From positions 12,183,294 to 12,247,293 of the forward strand of contig CM025850.1 of NCBI GenBank assembly GCA_003952965.2: 64,000 nt of DNA. The letters run 5' to 3'. Numbering within the stretch: position 1 is the stretch's first letter; each line of letters starts with the position of its first letter. This stretch comes from Morella rubra (lineage: Eukaryota > Streptophyta > Magnoliopsida > Fagales > Myricaceae). The translations under genes and the position numbers were made by a program. The notes beneath the pieces were generated by a model. It saw only the letters and a program-made list of their open reading frames with translations, was not told the DNA's origin and did no database searches. Below are positions 1 to 11,847 of the stretch, piece after piece.

Positions 1-105
1 CTCTGTTTTCGAGGTCCTCTTTCTTCGCTAGTTCCGTCGCCTTTCTCAATTCTTCCTTTCTCCTATGTCTTAAAGCTCCTGATTCTCGCTCTATTTTTCT
101 CTCAG

Positions 106-3100
106 ACATATTTCGAACTTCGTGGTCCTCTCGGTGACCGATTGTTCGATTTAGTCTCCCAGCAACGCAAGGATCAACGCCTCAGCTTTCAAGACCTTGT
201 TATTGCTAAAGTAAGTTCCATTTTTGCACTTCTCTTAATTGTGAATTGTAATTCCACTCTCAACGGAGAGTGAGAATAATACTGTGGTGAAGAAGAGGAT
301 TACATTTGCAAAGCGTCGTAGTTAATTTGATGGTAATTGGAATGGCAGAAGGCCGTGTGAAATTTTGACCGTCATTCGGTGGCTGATTGCTCAGTTTGAA
401 CTTTATGGAGGACATTGCACCTTGGCTGATTGTATATTTACACTTTTTCCCGTGCTCTTTCGGATATGTAATGCTATGTTTGATATGCTGAACAATTTCT
501 AATGGCTTCTTATATATTGCAGGCGACTTATGAGAAAGGAACAAACAATGATATTGAAGAGTTTATTTACCATTTAGTGGACGTGTCCGGCGATGGCATT
601 GTGAGCAGGTAGAATTTTTGATCGATGTTTACTCTTTCTAGGTCGAGTTTCTTTTCTCGGGCTGAACTGTTCTTATAGTCTAGCCACACTTATTTAAGCG
701 CTTCAAGTATTCAAGCTTGATTGCGCACAATAAAGAGTTGGGCTACTTTCGTGAGGTTTTTATGCTAAATGGAAGCGTTACAACCTGTATTATGACTTTG
801 ATAACTGATAGTCACAATTCTATGAGCAAACTTTTAGATAGCTGCTTAGTGCTCTCTCTCTCTCTTCGGGGGTCATGTTGATGTGTATCATTTTGGGAGT
901 TTAATGACAGGTCTGATCTGGAATCTGTTCTAATTGCAATATTTGAGATTACATTCTATGGGAAGGATAGTGAGGTTGGAACAACTTCACATAAGGACAT
1001 TGTGGACATATTTCTCAATGCTGCAACTTTTTCGAAAATTGTTGATGGTAGCGCTGAAGAAAGCATGTCTTTTGAAGATTTCAGAAATTGGTGTACTCTT
1101 CTCCCATCTGTCAGGAAGTTCCTTGGAAGCCTGTTGATGCCACCTGATCCAGGTTTTCTGCTTATTTTCAGACATTTATATGCTTTTGATTGTTTTCTTG
1201 AGTTTTACTGCTTTACATATGGATAGTAATTCACAAGACCAATGCAGTACGAGGTAAGAAGATGAAGTGCAGTTCAGAATTGATAGGACAAGCAGAAAGC
1301 ATAGTGGTAATGTGGTTGAGTTGAACAATATAAATTTGATTTGGAAAAAACTGACGAGTTGTTGGTATGCTGCTCTTTGATGGGGTATTTGTCTGTTGTA
1401 TCATGTGAACCTCAGGTCATCGGTTTCATTGACTATTATGAGCACTGTTCAAGTGCCTGGATCCACATTTTTTGTCACTTGATTAGAACATCAACCTTTT
1501 TTTCTCAATTGTAGCTTCTGCAAACAGTATGTGGAAACTATCGTCTTTAAACTATCTGGTTTATGAGGGATTATATTAAGAGAACCATGCATTTTGGTTT
1601 TGCATAATACTGAATCAATGTTTGAAGAATTCATCCCTCTCTTTCTCTCTCTACTTTTGGCAATTGTTGTTGTATAGGTCATCTGGAAAATTATTGGACC
1701 TGATACTTCCCAGTGCTGCATATTTTGGATCCTGAACTACATTAGGAGAATGAATATACTTTGTTATTAGTCTCGTTCTTTTTGACATCTCAGAAAAAAG
1801 AAAGTTTCCACACTTTTATGTGATACCATTTTGTGTAGGGAGACTGGGATCTCAAGTCCCCTGTCTAGTGCAAGGGGAAAGCATTGATCCTAATGCATTG
1901 CTATTGAAGAAGGAGTATGCTTGGCACATAGGAGGAGCCCTTTCGCAGCTGGAGTTGGAGGAATGGAAACTTTTATACCATAGTGCTTACAATGGCCTAA
2001 GTTTCAACACGTTCTTGGGTAACGTGTCGTGAGTAACCTACTTATATCATACAATTAGCTGGTAACAATGTGGGATCATTAATTTATCTCGATTTAGCTG
2101 ACATGCAATTATGTTCGTATGTCTTGTGAGTTGACTAAAAAATTAGGTGTTTGAGGCTCATTACATACTTTTCAGAAGGATAATATTCTTGACAGCCTTT
2201 TTGTGGGGGCACCAAGCTGTTCATTAATTTTCGTTTGCAAATAGATACAGATGAAACACTAATAATAGGGGATTTGTAGGTTCTGCACTGACATTTATTT
2301 AGCTTTTGATGTTGGTTATTTGCGAAGTCATGGGAAAATGTTTTAATCATTACATAAAGGCCAGGAAAACATTGTAGACCTCCATACCAAAAATATATGC
2401 AGGGAGATTCATGCTTGGCACTAATTGGCACTGCTCTCTTATATCAAGCATAGATAAGTGTAGCTTGCATTATCCCGTGAAATGTTCTCAATATTTAGTG
2501 TCCTGGGTGTTTGGAGTCCAGTGGAGTTATAAAGAAATTAAAAGCAATAATGCATGCTTACTTTCTGTACATGCACCCAATTGCTCTTGATTCTGTTTTA
2601 GTGCCTGTTTCCTTACCTTTCTTGACATTTCCGTATGAATCTTAAACAATAACTTAATTGTGCATACCTAGACTGAGTGAACGCACTGTGCAATTTGGTA
2701 GGTAGCGGTTTCAGTTCATCTAGAACCACTTGGCTCTCCAAAGCAGTTCCAACAAGGCCCTGACCATTAGGTTTGCAATGACCTCCTTAGCAAGTATAAT
2801 GAGATGTTGTTGATGGCAAGGAACCTGTAAACAATGCTATTAATTCTTCTTATCGAGTAAAGAGCTGTTTTTTAATCAAGTGATTAATATCTGTCCAAAA
2901 TGTTTTCTGTTTCCATTTCTCGTTGCTGCGCCTGTTTTTTGAAAAGCAATAATCGAATGGGTAATTCTTCAATTGAACTGCAGAAATGATGATGGCCCAA
3001 CTGTGTTGATCATTAAGGATAGAGAAGGTTACGTATATGGAGGTTATGTGTCTCAGCAGTGGGAGAGGCATGGGGATTTCTATGGGGACATGAGGTCTTT

Positions 3101-4227
3101 TCTTTATCAGCTATATCCAAAAGCATCTATATTCAGACCGACTGGAGCAAACAGTAATATACAATGGGTAAGTTTCCATGTTTTCATATGATTCTTATTT
3201 GGAGGTTTTACATTGTGATTTCTAAAGAACAAACTCCTGGATTGGTCTCTAGTTATTTTATGTGGAAATGAGCTGCTAAAGTGGCCATCAGGACTGCAAA
3301 GTTAGCTCCAGCAGGAGGCCTGCATCTATGTTTATATGTAACACCATGTTATTTGCACGAAAATGCTTTGAAGGATCTCCTCAAACTCAAGCTTTTGATA
3401 AGGACTATTGTCATCTTCTAGAAAGGACATAACTACTGAAAGTCTGAAGCAGTAAGTCTTGACGCAATGTGTTTAACTCCCGACTTCATTTGAGCAATTA
3501 GCAAGGCTGATTCCGTTTACGTTTGATCTAGAAAGTTCAACAGAACTACTAAAGTTGGTTTCAATAAGGTCCTGAAAATTGTAACTTGGTTCTCACAATC
3601 TCTAGTGTAGGTGAAAAGTTAGAGCACAGAGGATGCTGAAGTGCTGAGATGTAAAGAACCCACTTTTTTTTGTCTAGAGTCCAAACAAATGTCTGTTAAG
3701 TCTTTTGTTACCACTCATCAAATGATTTCATTATACAAGGCTATTCTTCCCTTTAGGATTATCATCGTTGGTAGATTGCTTAAATGCCTTTGTCGATTAG
3801 AGGATGACATGAATTGCATTAAACGCGACACAGAAGCCAAATGTACTGCAATGATTTACATAGCATTTTGTTATTTAGCCAATAATGTAATGGTCTTACT
3901 AAATTTTTATCCATGTATATGCAGTGCGCTGTGAATTTCAGTTCAGAGGACATCCCAAATGGCATTGGTTTTGGAGGACGAGCGAATCACTTTGGTCTCT
4001 TTCTCTCAGCAAGTTTTGATCAGGGGCACACCTTCAACTGTACCACATTCGGTAGTCCTTGTCTTTCCAAGAGCAGTCGAATATGTCCAGAAGTGATAGA
4101 ATGCTGGCGGGTTGTTCCAAAAGGAGCACAAAGAAGGCATGATGCTGTCAAAGGTAATGTATTAGAAAGATTCAAGGAGGATCGCCATATGCTCAACATG
4201 GTAGGGCTTGCAAACTCGAGCGAGTAA
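106..4227 (+). CDS. TLDc-domain protein (OXR/TBC1D24-type), 5' end outside window
   Basis: The in-frame exons are 106-210, 523-608, 911-1152, 1839-2028, 2984-3167 and 3925-4227. Every junction has GT-AG ends and the phases match, giving 369 residues to the stop. The fragment opens in mid-protein after an acceptor-like ctctcag, so the N-terminus probably lies upstream. An EF-hand-like loop (DVSGDGIVSRSD) is encoded across exons 2 and 3. The TLDc domain fills exons 4-6, with landmarks SFNTFLGNVS, GYVYGGYVSQQW, FRPTGANSNIQW and GIGFGGRANHFGLFLSASFD. TLDc proteins are linked to oxidative-stress resistance and V-ATPase regulation in other eukaryotes. The plant members resemble an Arabidopsis TLD protein described as nucleolar, and their biochemical role is not settled. 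The gene looks intact. Exon structure is read from the sequence, the family is recognised, and function is inferred. Confidence 0.86.
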
Positions 4228-4472
4228 TCTAGTGATGCACATTTTTGCTGGCATTATCACCTTCCGAAGAGCATGAATCCTTCATGGCTCTTGATGTAGG
4301 TGTACTAATTGAACTCTGAAATTAGAAGCTGACTGCAAAAATGCTTCCTTGCCTCCTGTGCGTTTCTTCCTAGGCTTGCAAATCGCACCTGCAGCCTTCG
4401 ATTGCTGACACAGCGCATGTAATGTCCGTGAAACTCACTAAACTCTGATTCAGGTTAACTACATAAAAAATT
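4228..4472. other. 3' flank of the TLDc gene
   Basis: This is the presumed 3'UTR and terminator of the TLDc gene. No other gene was seen. The last 9 bp (4464-4472, taaaaaatt) are the left target-site duplication of the foldback element that follows. Confidence 0.5.
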
Positions 4473-4833
4473 GGGGAAAATACACTTTTCACCCACAAAC
4501 TACCGTGTGCACCCAAACTACCATCTTTAAGACATTGCACCCTCAAACTACCAATGTTATACATTTTGCACCCTAAACTACCCACTTTGACACATTACAC
4601 CCTCCAACTACTAATATTAAACACTTTGCACCCTCATTTGACAATAATACCCTTGAAAATTAATGAATTGACAACAATATCTAAGGGCATTATCGTCATT
4701 TTAGTTTGAAAATTTGATAAAGGGTGCAAAGTGTTAAAAATTGGTAGTTAAAGGGTGCAATGTGTCAAAATTGGTAGTTTAGGTGCAAAGTGTAAAATAT
4801 ATGGTAGTTTGTGGGTGAAAGTGTATTTTCCCC
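4473..4833. mobile_element. Mutator-like foldback MITE, copy A
   Basis: This 361-bp element starts ggggaaaatacacttttcac and ends with the near-perfect inverted complement (gtgggtgaaagtgtatttt, then cccc). The whole element is a long imperfect palindrome of repeated phrases such as 'tgcaccc..aaactacc'. It is flanked by a perfect 9-bp direct repeat, taaaaaatt, at 4464-4472 and 4834-4842. Nine-base duplications are typical of Mutator-like transposition. It has no coding capacity. Copy B at 50066 is almost identical, and copy C at 19884 is a diverged relative. Confidence 0.85.
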
Positions 4834-5308
4834 TAAAAAATTGCTATCTTTCACTATCCCACGATGCTGACATAACTATAGTAATAGATTCCGTATCTTT
4901 TTTCTATCGGAAATTTCTGCGTAAAAGAACACATCAGCCGAACTTTGATCCTATGGCCTTTTTTATTCTAAGCAACAATGATCTTCCGACCACTTCAGAG
5001 TAATGTCCTCCAAACTCCAAATCTCAAAAGGGACGAACAGCTCGTAACCTTAACGAAAATTCACAAGAGAGAGCAAATGAGGCTCACAGGAGGTACCATT
5101 TTCCATTCTAAAACCAAAACTAAAGACAAAGAATATCCAAAATGGCTTTGAATCTTTAACCAAAAATCAAACAAATATTCCATAAGGGTTACATTAAATG
5201 TCAATCTATTAGAAAAAAACGAAAAACATAGCCTTTATCGTAATAATGAAAGCTACCAATAAACCCTACTCTGAAATCTCCTTAGATTCCCACCCTCCCA
5301 ACGTTCCC
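4834..5308. other. Spacer between the TLDc gene and RPS17
   Basis: It starts with the right TSD of the foldback element and then becomes AT-rich non-coding DNA. The part next to 5308 is presumably the 3'UTR of RPS17, which runs leftwards. Nothing else was recognised. Confidence 0.5.
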
Positions 5309-5746
5309 TCAGTACTTCTTCCCAGGTCCACCGAAGGCACCGCCCCTTCCGAACCCGCCAGCCGGGGCCTGGACTGGAACAGGGTCGACCTGAACAAGAC
5401 CAGGAATATCACCCATCCCAAGAGCGCCGAGCATGTCGAGGGTCTCCTTGTCGACCTCGACGTGGTCGGTGGAGATGGCGGAGACGTCCGGAACGAAGTC
5501 CATGCGGCGCTCGCGCTCCTCCTCCTGGAGCTTGAGGGAGATGCCGCGAACCGGGCCCTTCTGGATCCGCTTCATGAGATGGGTGGAGAAACCGGCGATC
5601 TTATTGCGGAGCCGCTTGGAGGGAATGATGGCCACCTCCACCAGGAGCTTCTTGTTAGTGTGAAAGTCCAGGGTCATGCGCGAGTAGTACCGCTCTATCA
5701 CTTGCCGCGAAGACTTCTTCACAGTCTTTGTGCGGACACGGCCCAT
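5309..5746 (-). CDS. RPS17: 40S ribosomal protein S17 (eS17)
   Basis: This is a single uninterrupted reading frame of 145 residues. It begins [20 protein letters not shown] and carries the family landmarks [21 protein letters not shown] and the acidic stretch around [19 protein letters not shown]. The C-terminus is Gly/Phe-rich and ends GGPGKKY. eS17 is a structural protein of the small cytosolic ribosomal subunit. Length and ends fit plant eS17, and no disabling change is seen. The upstream DNA has a TATA-like motif, a telo-box and TGGGCC motifs, as in other plant ribosomal protein genes, so an active copy is likely. The coding region is markedly GC-rich compared with its surroundings. Confidence 0.97.
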   Translation of the reverse strand: MGRVRTKTVKKSSRQVIERYYSRMTLDFHTNKKLLVEVAIIPSKRLRNKIAGFSTHLMKRIQKGPVRGISLKLQEEERERRMDFVPDVSAISTDHVEVDKETLDMLGALGMGDIPGLVQVDPVPVQAPAGGFGRGGAFGGPGKKY

Positions 5747-5846
5747 GGCTGTTGCAGCGTTGTTCTAAACACCGTCTGCGCGTGTACGTGTGCGTGTGTC
5801 GGAGTGTACGGCCGGGGAGAGTTGAGTCGGGGACGAGAGAGGGAGG

Positions 5847-5873
5847 TTAGGGTTTTGTGTCGTTCTTATATGG
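5847..5873 (-). promoter_or_regulatory. RPS17 telo-box and TATA-like motif
   Basis: Read on the minus strand, aaaaccctaa (5847-5856) is a telo-box about 100 bases before the start codon, and a catataag TATA-like sequence lies at about 5865-5873. Telo-boxes together with TGGGCY (site II) motifs are known co-regulators of plant ribosomal protein and growth genes. Assignment rests on motif and position only. Confidence 0.6.
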
Positions 5874-6096
5874 GGCGGATTGTTAGATGCGCTTTGGATA
5901 AAAGACTCGGTACGTTGTTTGGATCTAATTTTTTGAATTTATAATTCTAGCATTTATTATATCAATATAATTTAATATTAATTTTTTTATGAACATTAGT
6001 ACAATTCAATAATTTTTATATGTGTGTAAATAAAATTTTAATATCATTTTAAAATTTTTAAAATTTTATCAAAATTAACATACTTGGTGAACATTT

Positions 6097-6143
6097 TTGG
6101 CCCATGTAGAAACAGGCACAGTCGGCCCAACTGTATTGGGCCT
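6097..6143. promoter_or_regulatory. Cluster of TGGGCY/GGCCCA (site II) motifs upstream of RPS17
   Basis: Three copies of TGGGCC or its complement GGCCCA occur within 50 bp (ttggccca, cggcccaac, attgggcct). Site II elements bind TCP-type factors and are enriched upstream of ribosomal and mitochondrial protein genes in plants. They lie about 350-400 bp from the RPS17 start. Confidence 0.45.
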
Positions 6144-7600
6144 ATACATAATTTTGTCTCAAGCGAATGGAAGTCCCGATTATTGTTGGCTTTGTAATTG
6201 GGAGTTTCAAACTACCAAAAATGTTTGTCTTCTGGGGTTTCCTGAGCCCAAGGTAGTGCAGTAATTAGACTGAAGAGGGTTTCAGGGAGATCGTTTAGGG
6301 CGTACGACGTGGAGTTGGGTATTTGGGGGTGTAGTTTTGACCCTTGAAGGGTCAGAATTTTATTTTATTTTATTATTATTTTTTTCTAAGCTTTAAGGGT
6401 CAGAAGTTGCTTGCATTAGCACTCGCTCGAAGATATTGATTCCTCCTCACTGGCGGCCTAAAACAAGAAGGAAATAAAGGATTCCTGACTATGGCGTGCT
6501 CATTGTTTCCCTTCCTTCCAATCAAAGCTCATGAATATCCCTCTTGTTCTTCTTGGTCCAGTTAAAAAAATTAGGCAAACTATCTTCCTTAAACTGAACA
6601 TATTATGGACTAAGGGAATCCAAGAATTTAAATGCTCAGCTTTTGTTCCTATTTCTCGCAATACAAACACGATTAGGTGGAAGAGACAATACAAAAATGA
6701 AAAAACAGAGGGATACTTTTAAAACGTGATTGGGAATGCCGGTTGGCTGTCAAACACGAGTAGTTTTTACCTCTTCTTTCGAATTTAGAGCTGACAGAGT
6801 AAAAAAATAATTAACATTTTTTTATAATTTTTTGTCTGATATAATTTAAAGAAAGATAGTAAAAACAAACTTTTAAACGGGGTAGCACTGACAAGTTGCA
6901 AGCAACAAGTCAGAAAAGGCCACATCATAGAGAAAAATAAGCAAGACAAAAGTTTCCAGTGGAGGCGACAGGCATGGGTTGGTTGGTGGGGTGGGGGTTG
7001 GTGAGTGAAGAAATTCCAACTCGAGCGCAGGAATAACTCGAGCGCAGGAATTCAAAAAAGATGGCTTCCAAAAGCCATTCTTAAGCCCACGCAATGTCTT
7101 TATCATGACAATTTTTTTAAGGCCGACACTCACATGACTATAAATCAATTTAACGTGTCATCACTATATAAACATTTTTTTAAGAAACTAAAGAGACAAA
7201 TTGCTCATTTGTTTGCAGTGTATTGCTTTTAGGTAAATTCGACACTTTAAATTATTTACAGATCCCAAGCCATAAAATAAATCAACCAAGTTTTCTGTAC
7301 TTAAATCCTTGGAACTGTTAATCGGAAAATGGGGCAAAATTAGTAAAAAAAAGTTGTTACAAATACCCTTTTTTGAGCGAACTTTATTAAAGCATGCGTC
7401 TCATCAGTTGCTTATATATATATTAAAAGAAAGAAAATGGTTGCTGTAAGTGGCTTGCATTTTTCCGATTGGCTCGTCTTAGGATTCCATTCAACGTTCG
7501 ACACCCCGTCGGGGGGGGGGTTCCAACGACACTTATCTTTGATACAAACGACAAATATGTCCCATCTACCACCTTCAGGCTACAATTAATAATTCGATGT
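6144..7600. other. Intergenic DNA before the SDR cluster
   Basis: The sequence is AT-rich with scattered short open frames, none with recognisable similarity or splice structure. A 10-base G run lies near 7511. A duplicated phrase, aactcgagcgcaggaat, occurs twice near 7018-7052. No gene is supported here. Confidence 0.5.
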
Positions 7601-7610
7601 TCTCTCTCCT

Positions 7611-7616
7611 TATAAG
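7611..7616 (+). promoter_or_regulatory. SDR1 TATA box
   Basis: The TATAAG motif lies 85 bp before the SDR1 start codon in a pyrimidine-rich context (ctctctcct). Comparable TATA motifs precede SDR4 and SDR5 at a similar distance, but this sequence is absent upstream of SDR2. Confidence 0.55.
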
Positions 7617-7695
7617 GCGACCAGCAGAAAACTTCAGCATCGAGGTACAGTACTGTCTTCTAAGTACTCAGAGTGTCACACACAATCAGCCGAAG

Positions 7696-8770
7696 ATGAC
7701 GGGCGCTTCCTCGCTTGCTGCCATTGCTAAGAGGTAAGCAAAGCTGATAGTTATTTGATACATCTTGCAGACCCCCTATTCCATTGTATGTGGGGAGGGA
7801 GGGATCGAAGAGACAGGATCTCATTTCAAAGTTCTGTGGCTTTTTGAGCTTTTAGACAGTGAATATGACTCCTGGGCTTTTTGTAGGTTCGAATTACTTA
7901 GTGTTTCTGATTTTTTTTTCCTTCTCTATCTTAGCTTTTTATTTTCCATCTATTTAAAATTTTTATGGTTTTTGCAGATTACAAGGTAAGGTAGCCTTGA
8001 TAACCGGAGGCTCCAGTGGAATTGGCGCGAGTACTGCAAAGCTTTTCGCTCAACAAGGTGCTAAGGTTATCGTCGCCGATGTCCAAGATGAACTTGGTCA
8101 CTCCCTTTGCCAAGAGATCGGCTCCGATTATCCTATTTCCTATGTCCATTGCGATGTCACCAGAGACTCTGATGTCCAAAACGCTGTCCACACGGCGGTC
8201 TCAAAGCATGGCAAACTGGACATAATGTTCAACAACGCAGGCATTACAGACACCGACGAAAAAATACTCAACTTCGACCCGAAGATGTTCCACAAGGTTT
8301 TTAACGTGAACGTCTTGGGGTCATTCCTGGGGGCCAAATATGCCGCTGAAGTGATGATTCCAGCCAAAAAGGGCAGCATTCTGTTCACCGCAAGCACTGC
8401 AGCAGAGACGCATGGAGAAACCCCTCACATCTACGCGGCCTCCAAGCATGCTATCGTAGGAATAACCAAGAACTTGTGCGTGGAGTTGGGGCAGTATGGA
8501 ATTAGAGTAAATTGCATATCCCCATTCGGCGTTGCCACCCCTATGCTAACGAATGTGAGTGGAGCGGAGAAGGAACAGCTAGAAGAGCTTGTAGCTGCCG
8601 GGGCAAATTTGAAAGGGGCGATTTTGGGAGCAGAAGATATAGCAGATGCAGCGTTGTTCTTGGCTAGCGAAGAGTCCAAGTATGTGAGTGGGCTCAACCT
8701 AGTCGTGGACGGGGGTTATAGCACGGCCAATATAGCTATGAAGCAGATCAAAGAGAAGCTGTTTACTTGA
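7696..8770 (+). CDS. SDR1: short-chain dehydrogenase/reductase, secoisolariciresinol dehydrogenase-like
   Basis: There are two exons, 7696-7733 and 7978-8770, separated by a 244-bp phase-2 intron, giving 276 residues. The first exon encodes MTGASSLAAIAK and the split Arg codon. The Rossmann motif TGGSSGIG is at 22-29. The acidic Asp47 after beta-2 (VADVQD) suggests NAD(H) preference. NNAG is at 98-101 and the catalytic set is Asn124, Ser152, Tyr165, Lys169 (YAASK). This is the plant SDR110C-type family, which includes secoisolariciresinol dehydrogenase, ABA2 xanthoxin dehydrogenase, momilactone A synthase and monoterpenol dehydrogenases. All oxidise a secondary alcohol to a ketone, or a lactol to a lactone. 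The substrate cannot be read from the sequence. The protein has no transit peptide and is probably cytosolic. A polyadenylation-like AATAAA is at 8797. It is nearly identical to SDR2. Confidence 0.93.
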
Positions 8771-9037
8771 GCACCCAACATCAGACCAGTTCAGATAATA
8801 AAAACAATTCACCTGTAGTTGCTTGGATGTCCTGTTTTCTTAAGTGTGACTGCGACTGGATGAAATAAAATGAGAAGCCTCTTTAAATTCGTTCGCAATA
8901 GGATTCTTTTACGTGTTACTGTCAATTATATATACTCATATATCAATTTGCTGATGTCTGAAAGCTAGGTGTAGAAGAAGATACACACACACATATATAT
9001 ATTATAATATATATATGTTCAAATTCTTCATGGAAAA
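8771..9037. other. SDR1 3' flank (duplicated segment)
   Basis: This is the 3'UTR and downstream DNA. It is almost the same as 13181-13410 downstream of SDR2. It includes AATAAA signals and a short (CA)n/(TA)n stretch that is longer here than in the second copy. It ends with gaaaa (9033-9037), the left target-site duplication of the solo LTR. Confidence 0.7.
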
Positions 9038-9255
9038 TATTAAACCATGTAATTAGTTTTGTAAACTGCTCGATGAGTGGTTAGTCCAAGTACTTAGAAA
9101 TTGTTATACAGCTGTCATATACCAGTCTGTTAGCTGGTTAGTTACAGAGCTCTCTCTATATAGAAGAGTTGTGCTGCACGATTGATTTAATACAACGAAT
9201 TATTCAGCCATTCCATCTTCTTCTCTCTGCTTTTATTTCTGTCTAAACATTTACA
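9038..9255. mobile_element. Solo LTR or TRIM-like insertion
   Basis: A 218-bp segment starts tattaaacc and ends atttaca. It is flanked by the 5-bp direct repeat gaaaa at 9033-9037 and 9256-9260. It is missing from the matching place downstream of SDR2, where a single gaaaa occurs. Five-base duplications and a CA end are typical of LTR retrotransposons. The expected 5' TG is TA here, probably one G-to-A change. It contains a TATA-like phrase (ctatatagaag), as LTR promoters do. No coding sequence is present. Confidence 0.72.
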
Positions 9256-9598
9256 GAAAATCGCAGATTGGCTTCGAAAGAGACAGAAAAGTCAAACTTG
9301 GGTTCCCCCTGAACAGCGCGCTAGTAAACAACATATTTTATTACAGCGAGAATCACTCTCAACCATTTGCCAAGGCCACAAGGAATAGATCACGGTCTAT
9401 TAACAGTATACATATATATTTTTTAATCCACGGTCTATTAACAATATGCTCAAGCTAATGAAACTTTCCTGAAGTCCGTCCAAAGAGAGAGAGGGCTCTC
9501 TCTCTCTCTCGACCCTTCCTTATTTATCACGGTCACCATATATTTTGCCAAGAAAAAATACATCACGGATTAGACATAACACATTCCATTACGCTCAC

Positions 9599-11847
9599 TA
9601 GGGCTGTCCAATGGCCGGTTGATCGGTTCGGTCCGGCCGGGCCGGCCAATCCGGTAAAGTCACATACCACGGACCGGACCGGTCAGTCTAATAGTCCGGT
9701 CCGGTCCGGTCACCCGGTTTCACCGGTCCGGATTAGCCGGTTTGGGCCATGACATTTTGGGCCTTTTTTGGTTTGGGCCTTTTAGCATTTTTACTTTTTT
9801 AGGCTTTTTTGGGGTTTTATTTTGGACTTTTTGGGACCATTTTTTGGGTTTCTTTACATCAATTTTTTTGGCCTATTTTTACATGAAATATTTGGCTACA
9901 TTTTTAACCAAATTTTGTAAAAGTTGTTACATTTGATTTGAAGAAAATACTAAGCTCTAATTAAAGAGTTCTAAATCCTAGTTTTTTAAGATAATAAATC
10001 ATACATTTAAAATCAACAAAACAAATGGACATTACAATATAAAGGAAGTCTAAAATAAAAATATCAAATAGAATTACAAGTAAAACTAATTAATAATTAC
10101 TAACTACACTACTCTATTACAAGCCATAACAAACAACAAAATAATCAAATAAACAAACTAAAAGTATAATTAATAATACATGTCATTAAAATATCCATTA
10201 ATGTGTCCACTGTCCGGTTGTGAATTGTCCATCTCCCATGAAAGCTGTAAAAAGAAAAAAAAAATTTACACGTGAATAATAAACTAATAAACAATATAGT
10301 GGGCATTATTATAAAAAAGAGATAAAAACTTACCATGAAATCAAATTAACTTAGTTTTCAGTTATCTCAAGCCGAGCCACTCGTGAGTTAAACATTATGC
10401 CTAATAATTTATGACAAAAACATGTTCAAATCTTCATAGGATTTTTCTCACATTTCAAGACATGATTCTTAAGGGTTGAGGTACCAATTCTATTACTGTC
10501 ACATATACTGTCACAAAGATACTCTTTCTTACAGTAATTACAATAACACATGGGGTAATTGGGATCACAATCTGTCTTCTTTGTCATGTGATCCATACCA
10601 TAGATGCTTTACGTTTGGAGGCCGACTTTGGTTGGTAGGGGTAGGAGTAGGACTAAGGGACATCTTGGCCAGACTCTAAATCAATTACAGGAGACATAAA
10701 TGGTGCTCCCTGACCCTCTATGGTTGGTTCAGATTGATTATCCATCTAGCAAAGGTGAACAAACAATGCATCAAAATATATACTCCAATGTCACAATATA
10801 TACTAAATTACTAATACCTAAATGTGATATACTAAACAAGCAAATATCAACACAATTTCAAAAGAAAATATTCAATCAATTATCAATAATCCAATCAAGC
10901 CCATCCTCCACAGTTTCACAAACACCAAATCCTTCAATGATTCAATCACAGATATCCAATCAAGCCCATCCTCCACAGTTTCACAACCTAACTTATACTC
11001 TAAAATATTAAATTAACTAATTGAACTATAATAAATAATTAACTGAATAATGAACAAATTTTTACCTCAATACAATGCACTGACCTCAAACACAACTTCA
11101 AAACTCACAATCTCGTAACCTACAAAAAAAAAAATTAACACTGTTATCCATATATATAACACATTAACACTATTCTGACAAATGAAACAATATACGTAGC
11201 ATATGAAGGGAAAAACTAAATAGATATTGAACTTAGTCAATTTTATGTTAAAAAAAAAAAAGAAAAAAATAAATAACATACAGATGCTGTAAGTGGTGGA
11301 GGGAGGGAGAGGCCGCACGCTGGAGCCTGGAGGTGGAGGGGGGAGGGAGGCCGTGAGGTGGAGGGGAGGGAGGGACGCAAGGTGAGGTGGAAGGGGGAGG
11401 GGAGGCCGTGAGGTGGAGGGGAGGAACGCTAGAGGGAGGAGGGGGAGGCCGGAAGAGGGAGGGAGGCAGAGGAGGAGGGGGAGGCCGCGGGAGAGAGAAG
11501 GGTCAGGGGGGGTCGTGCGATTCAATTTTTTTTTTTTAACTCTAAACGTGCGTTTTTTTTGGGGGGGGGGGGGGGGGGCACGGGAAAGAAAGGGTTCGCC
11601 GGCGGGGGGTCCATCAGTCGTCAGCGCGCGTTTTTTTTTAAATAAAAAAAAAATCGGTAAGGATCGATTTGGAGTGATATACTCCGGTCCAGCTCCGATT
11701 TCCATATAAATAACCCGGAACCGGACCGAAGTAAACCGGTTTACCAGATCGGTAAACTCGGTATTAGAAAAGGGACCGATTTTGACAAAAATCGGTTCCG
11801 ATTTCGGTCCGGGTTGGCCGGTCCGGCCGGTTACTTGGTCAGCCCTA
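9599..11847. mobile_element. Non-autonomous hAT transposon, 2249 bp
   Basis: The ends are tagggctgtccaa and ttggtcagcccta, a 13-bp terminal inverted repeat with one mismatch. It is flanked by a perfect 8-bp duplication, acgctcac, at 9591-9598 and 11848-11855. Both ends carry many subterminal CCGGTCCGG-type repeats, as hAT elements do for transposase binding. The matching site in the SDR2 unit (near 13747) is empty. The interior is AT-rich, with a 33-bp phrase repeated at 10889 and 10954. At 11290-11520 there is a strongly purine- and G-rich block, followed by an 18-base G run. No transposase domain is visible, so the element would depend on another copy. Confidence 0.92.
11290..11580. repeat. 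G/A-rich low-complexity block within the hAT element
   Basis: The sequence is built from gtggaggggagggaggg-like phrases and ends in a run of about 18 G. The long open frames across it on both strands come from base composition. It has many G-runs that could form G-quadruplexes on the plus strand. Confidence 0.75.

Noticed and set aside
1..105. Possible first exon or start codon of the TLDc gene
   Set aside because: The stretch is pyrimidine-rich, has an ATG with an early stop, and ends in an acceptor-like ctctcag. It reads as intron end, so the N-terminus was left outside the window.
5246..5944. 232-codon plus-strand open frame over RPS17
   Set aside because: It is antisense to an unmistakable ribosomal protein gene. 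The GC-rich codons of RPS17 leave the opposite strand open by chance.
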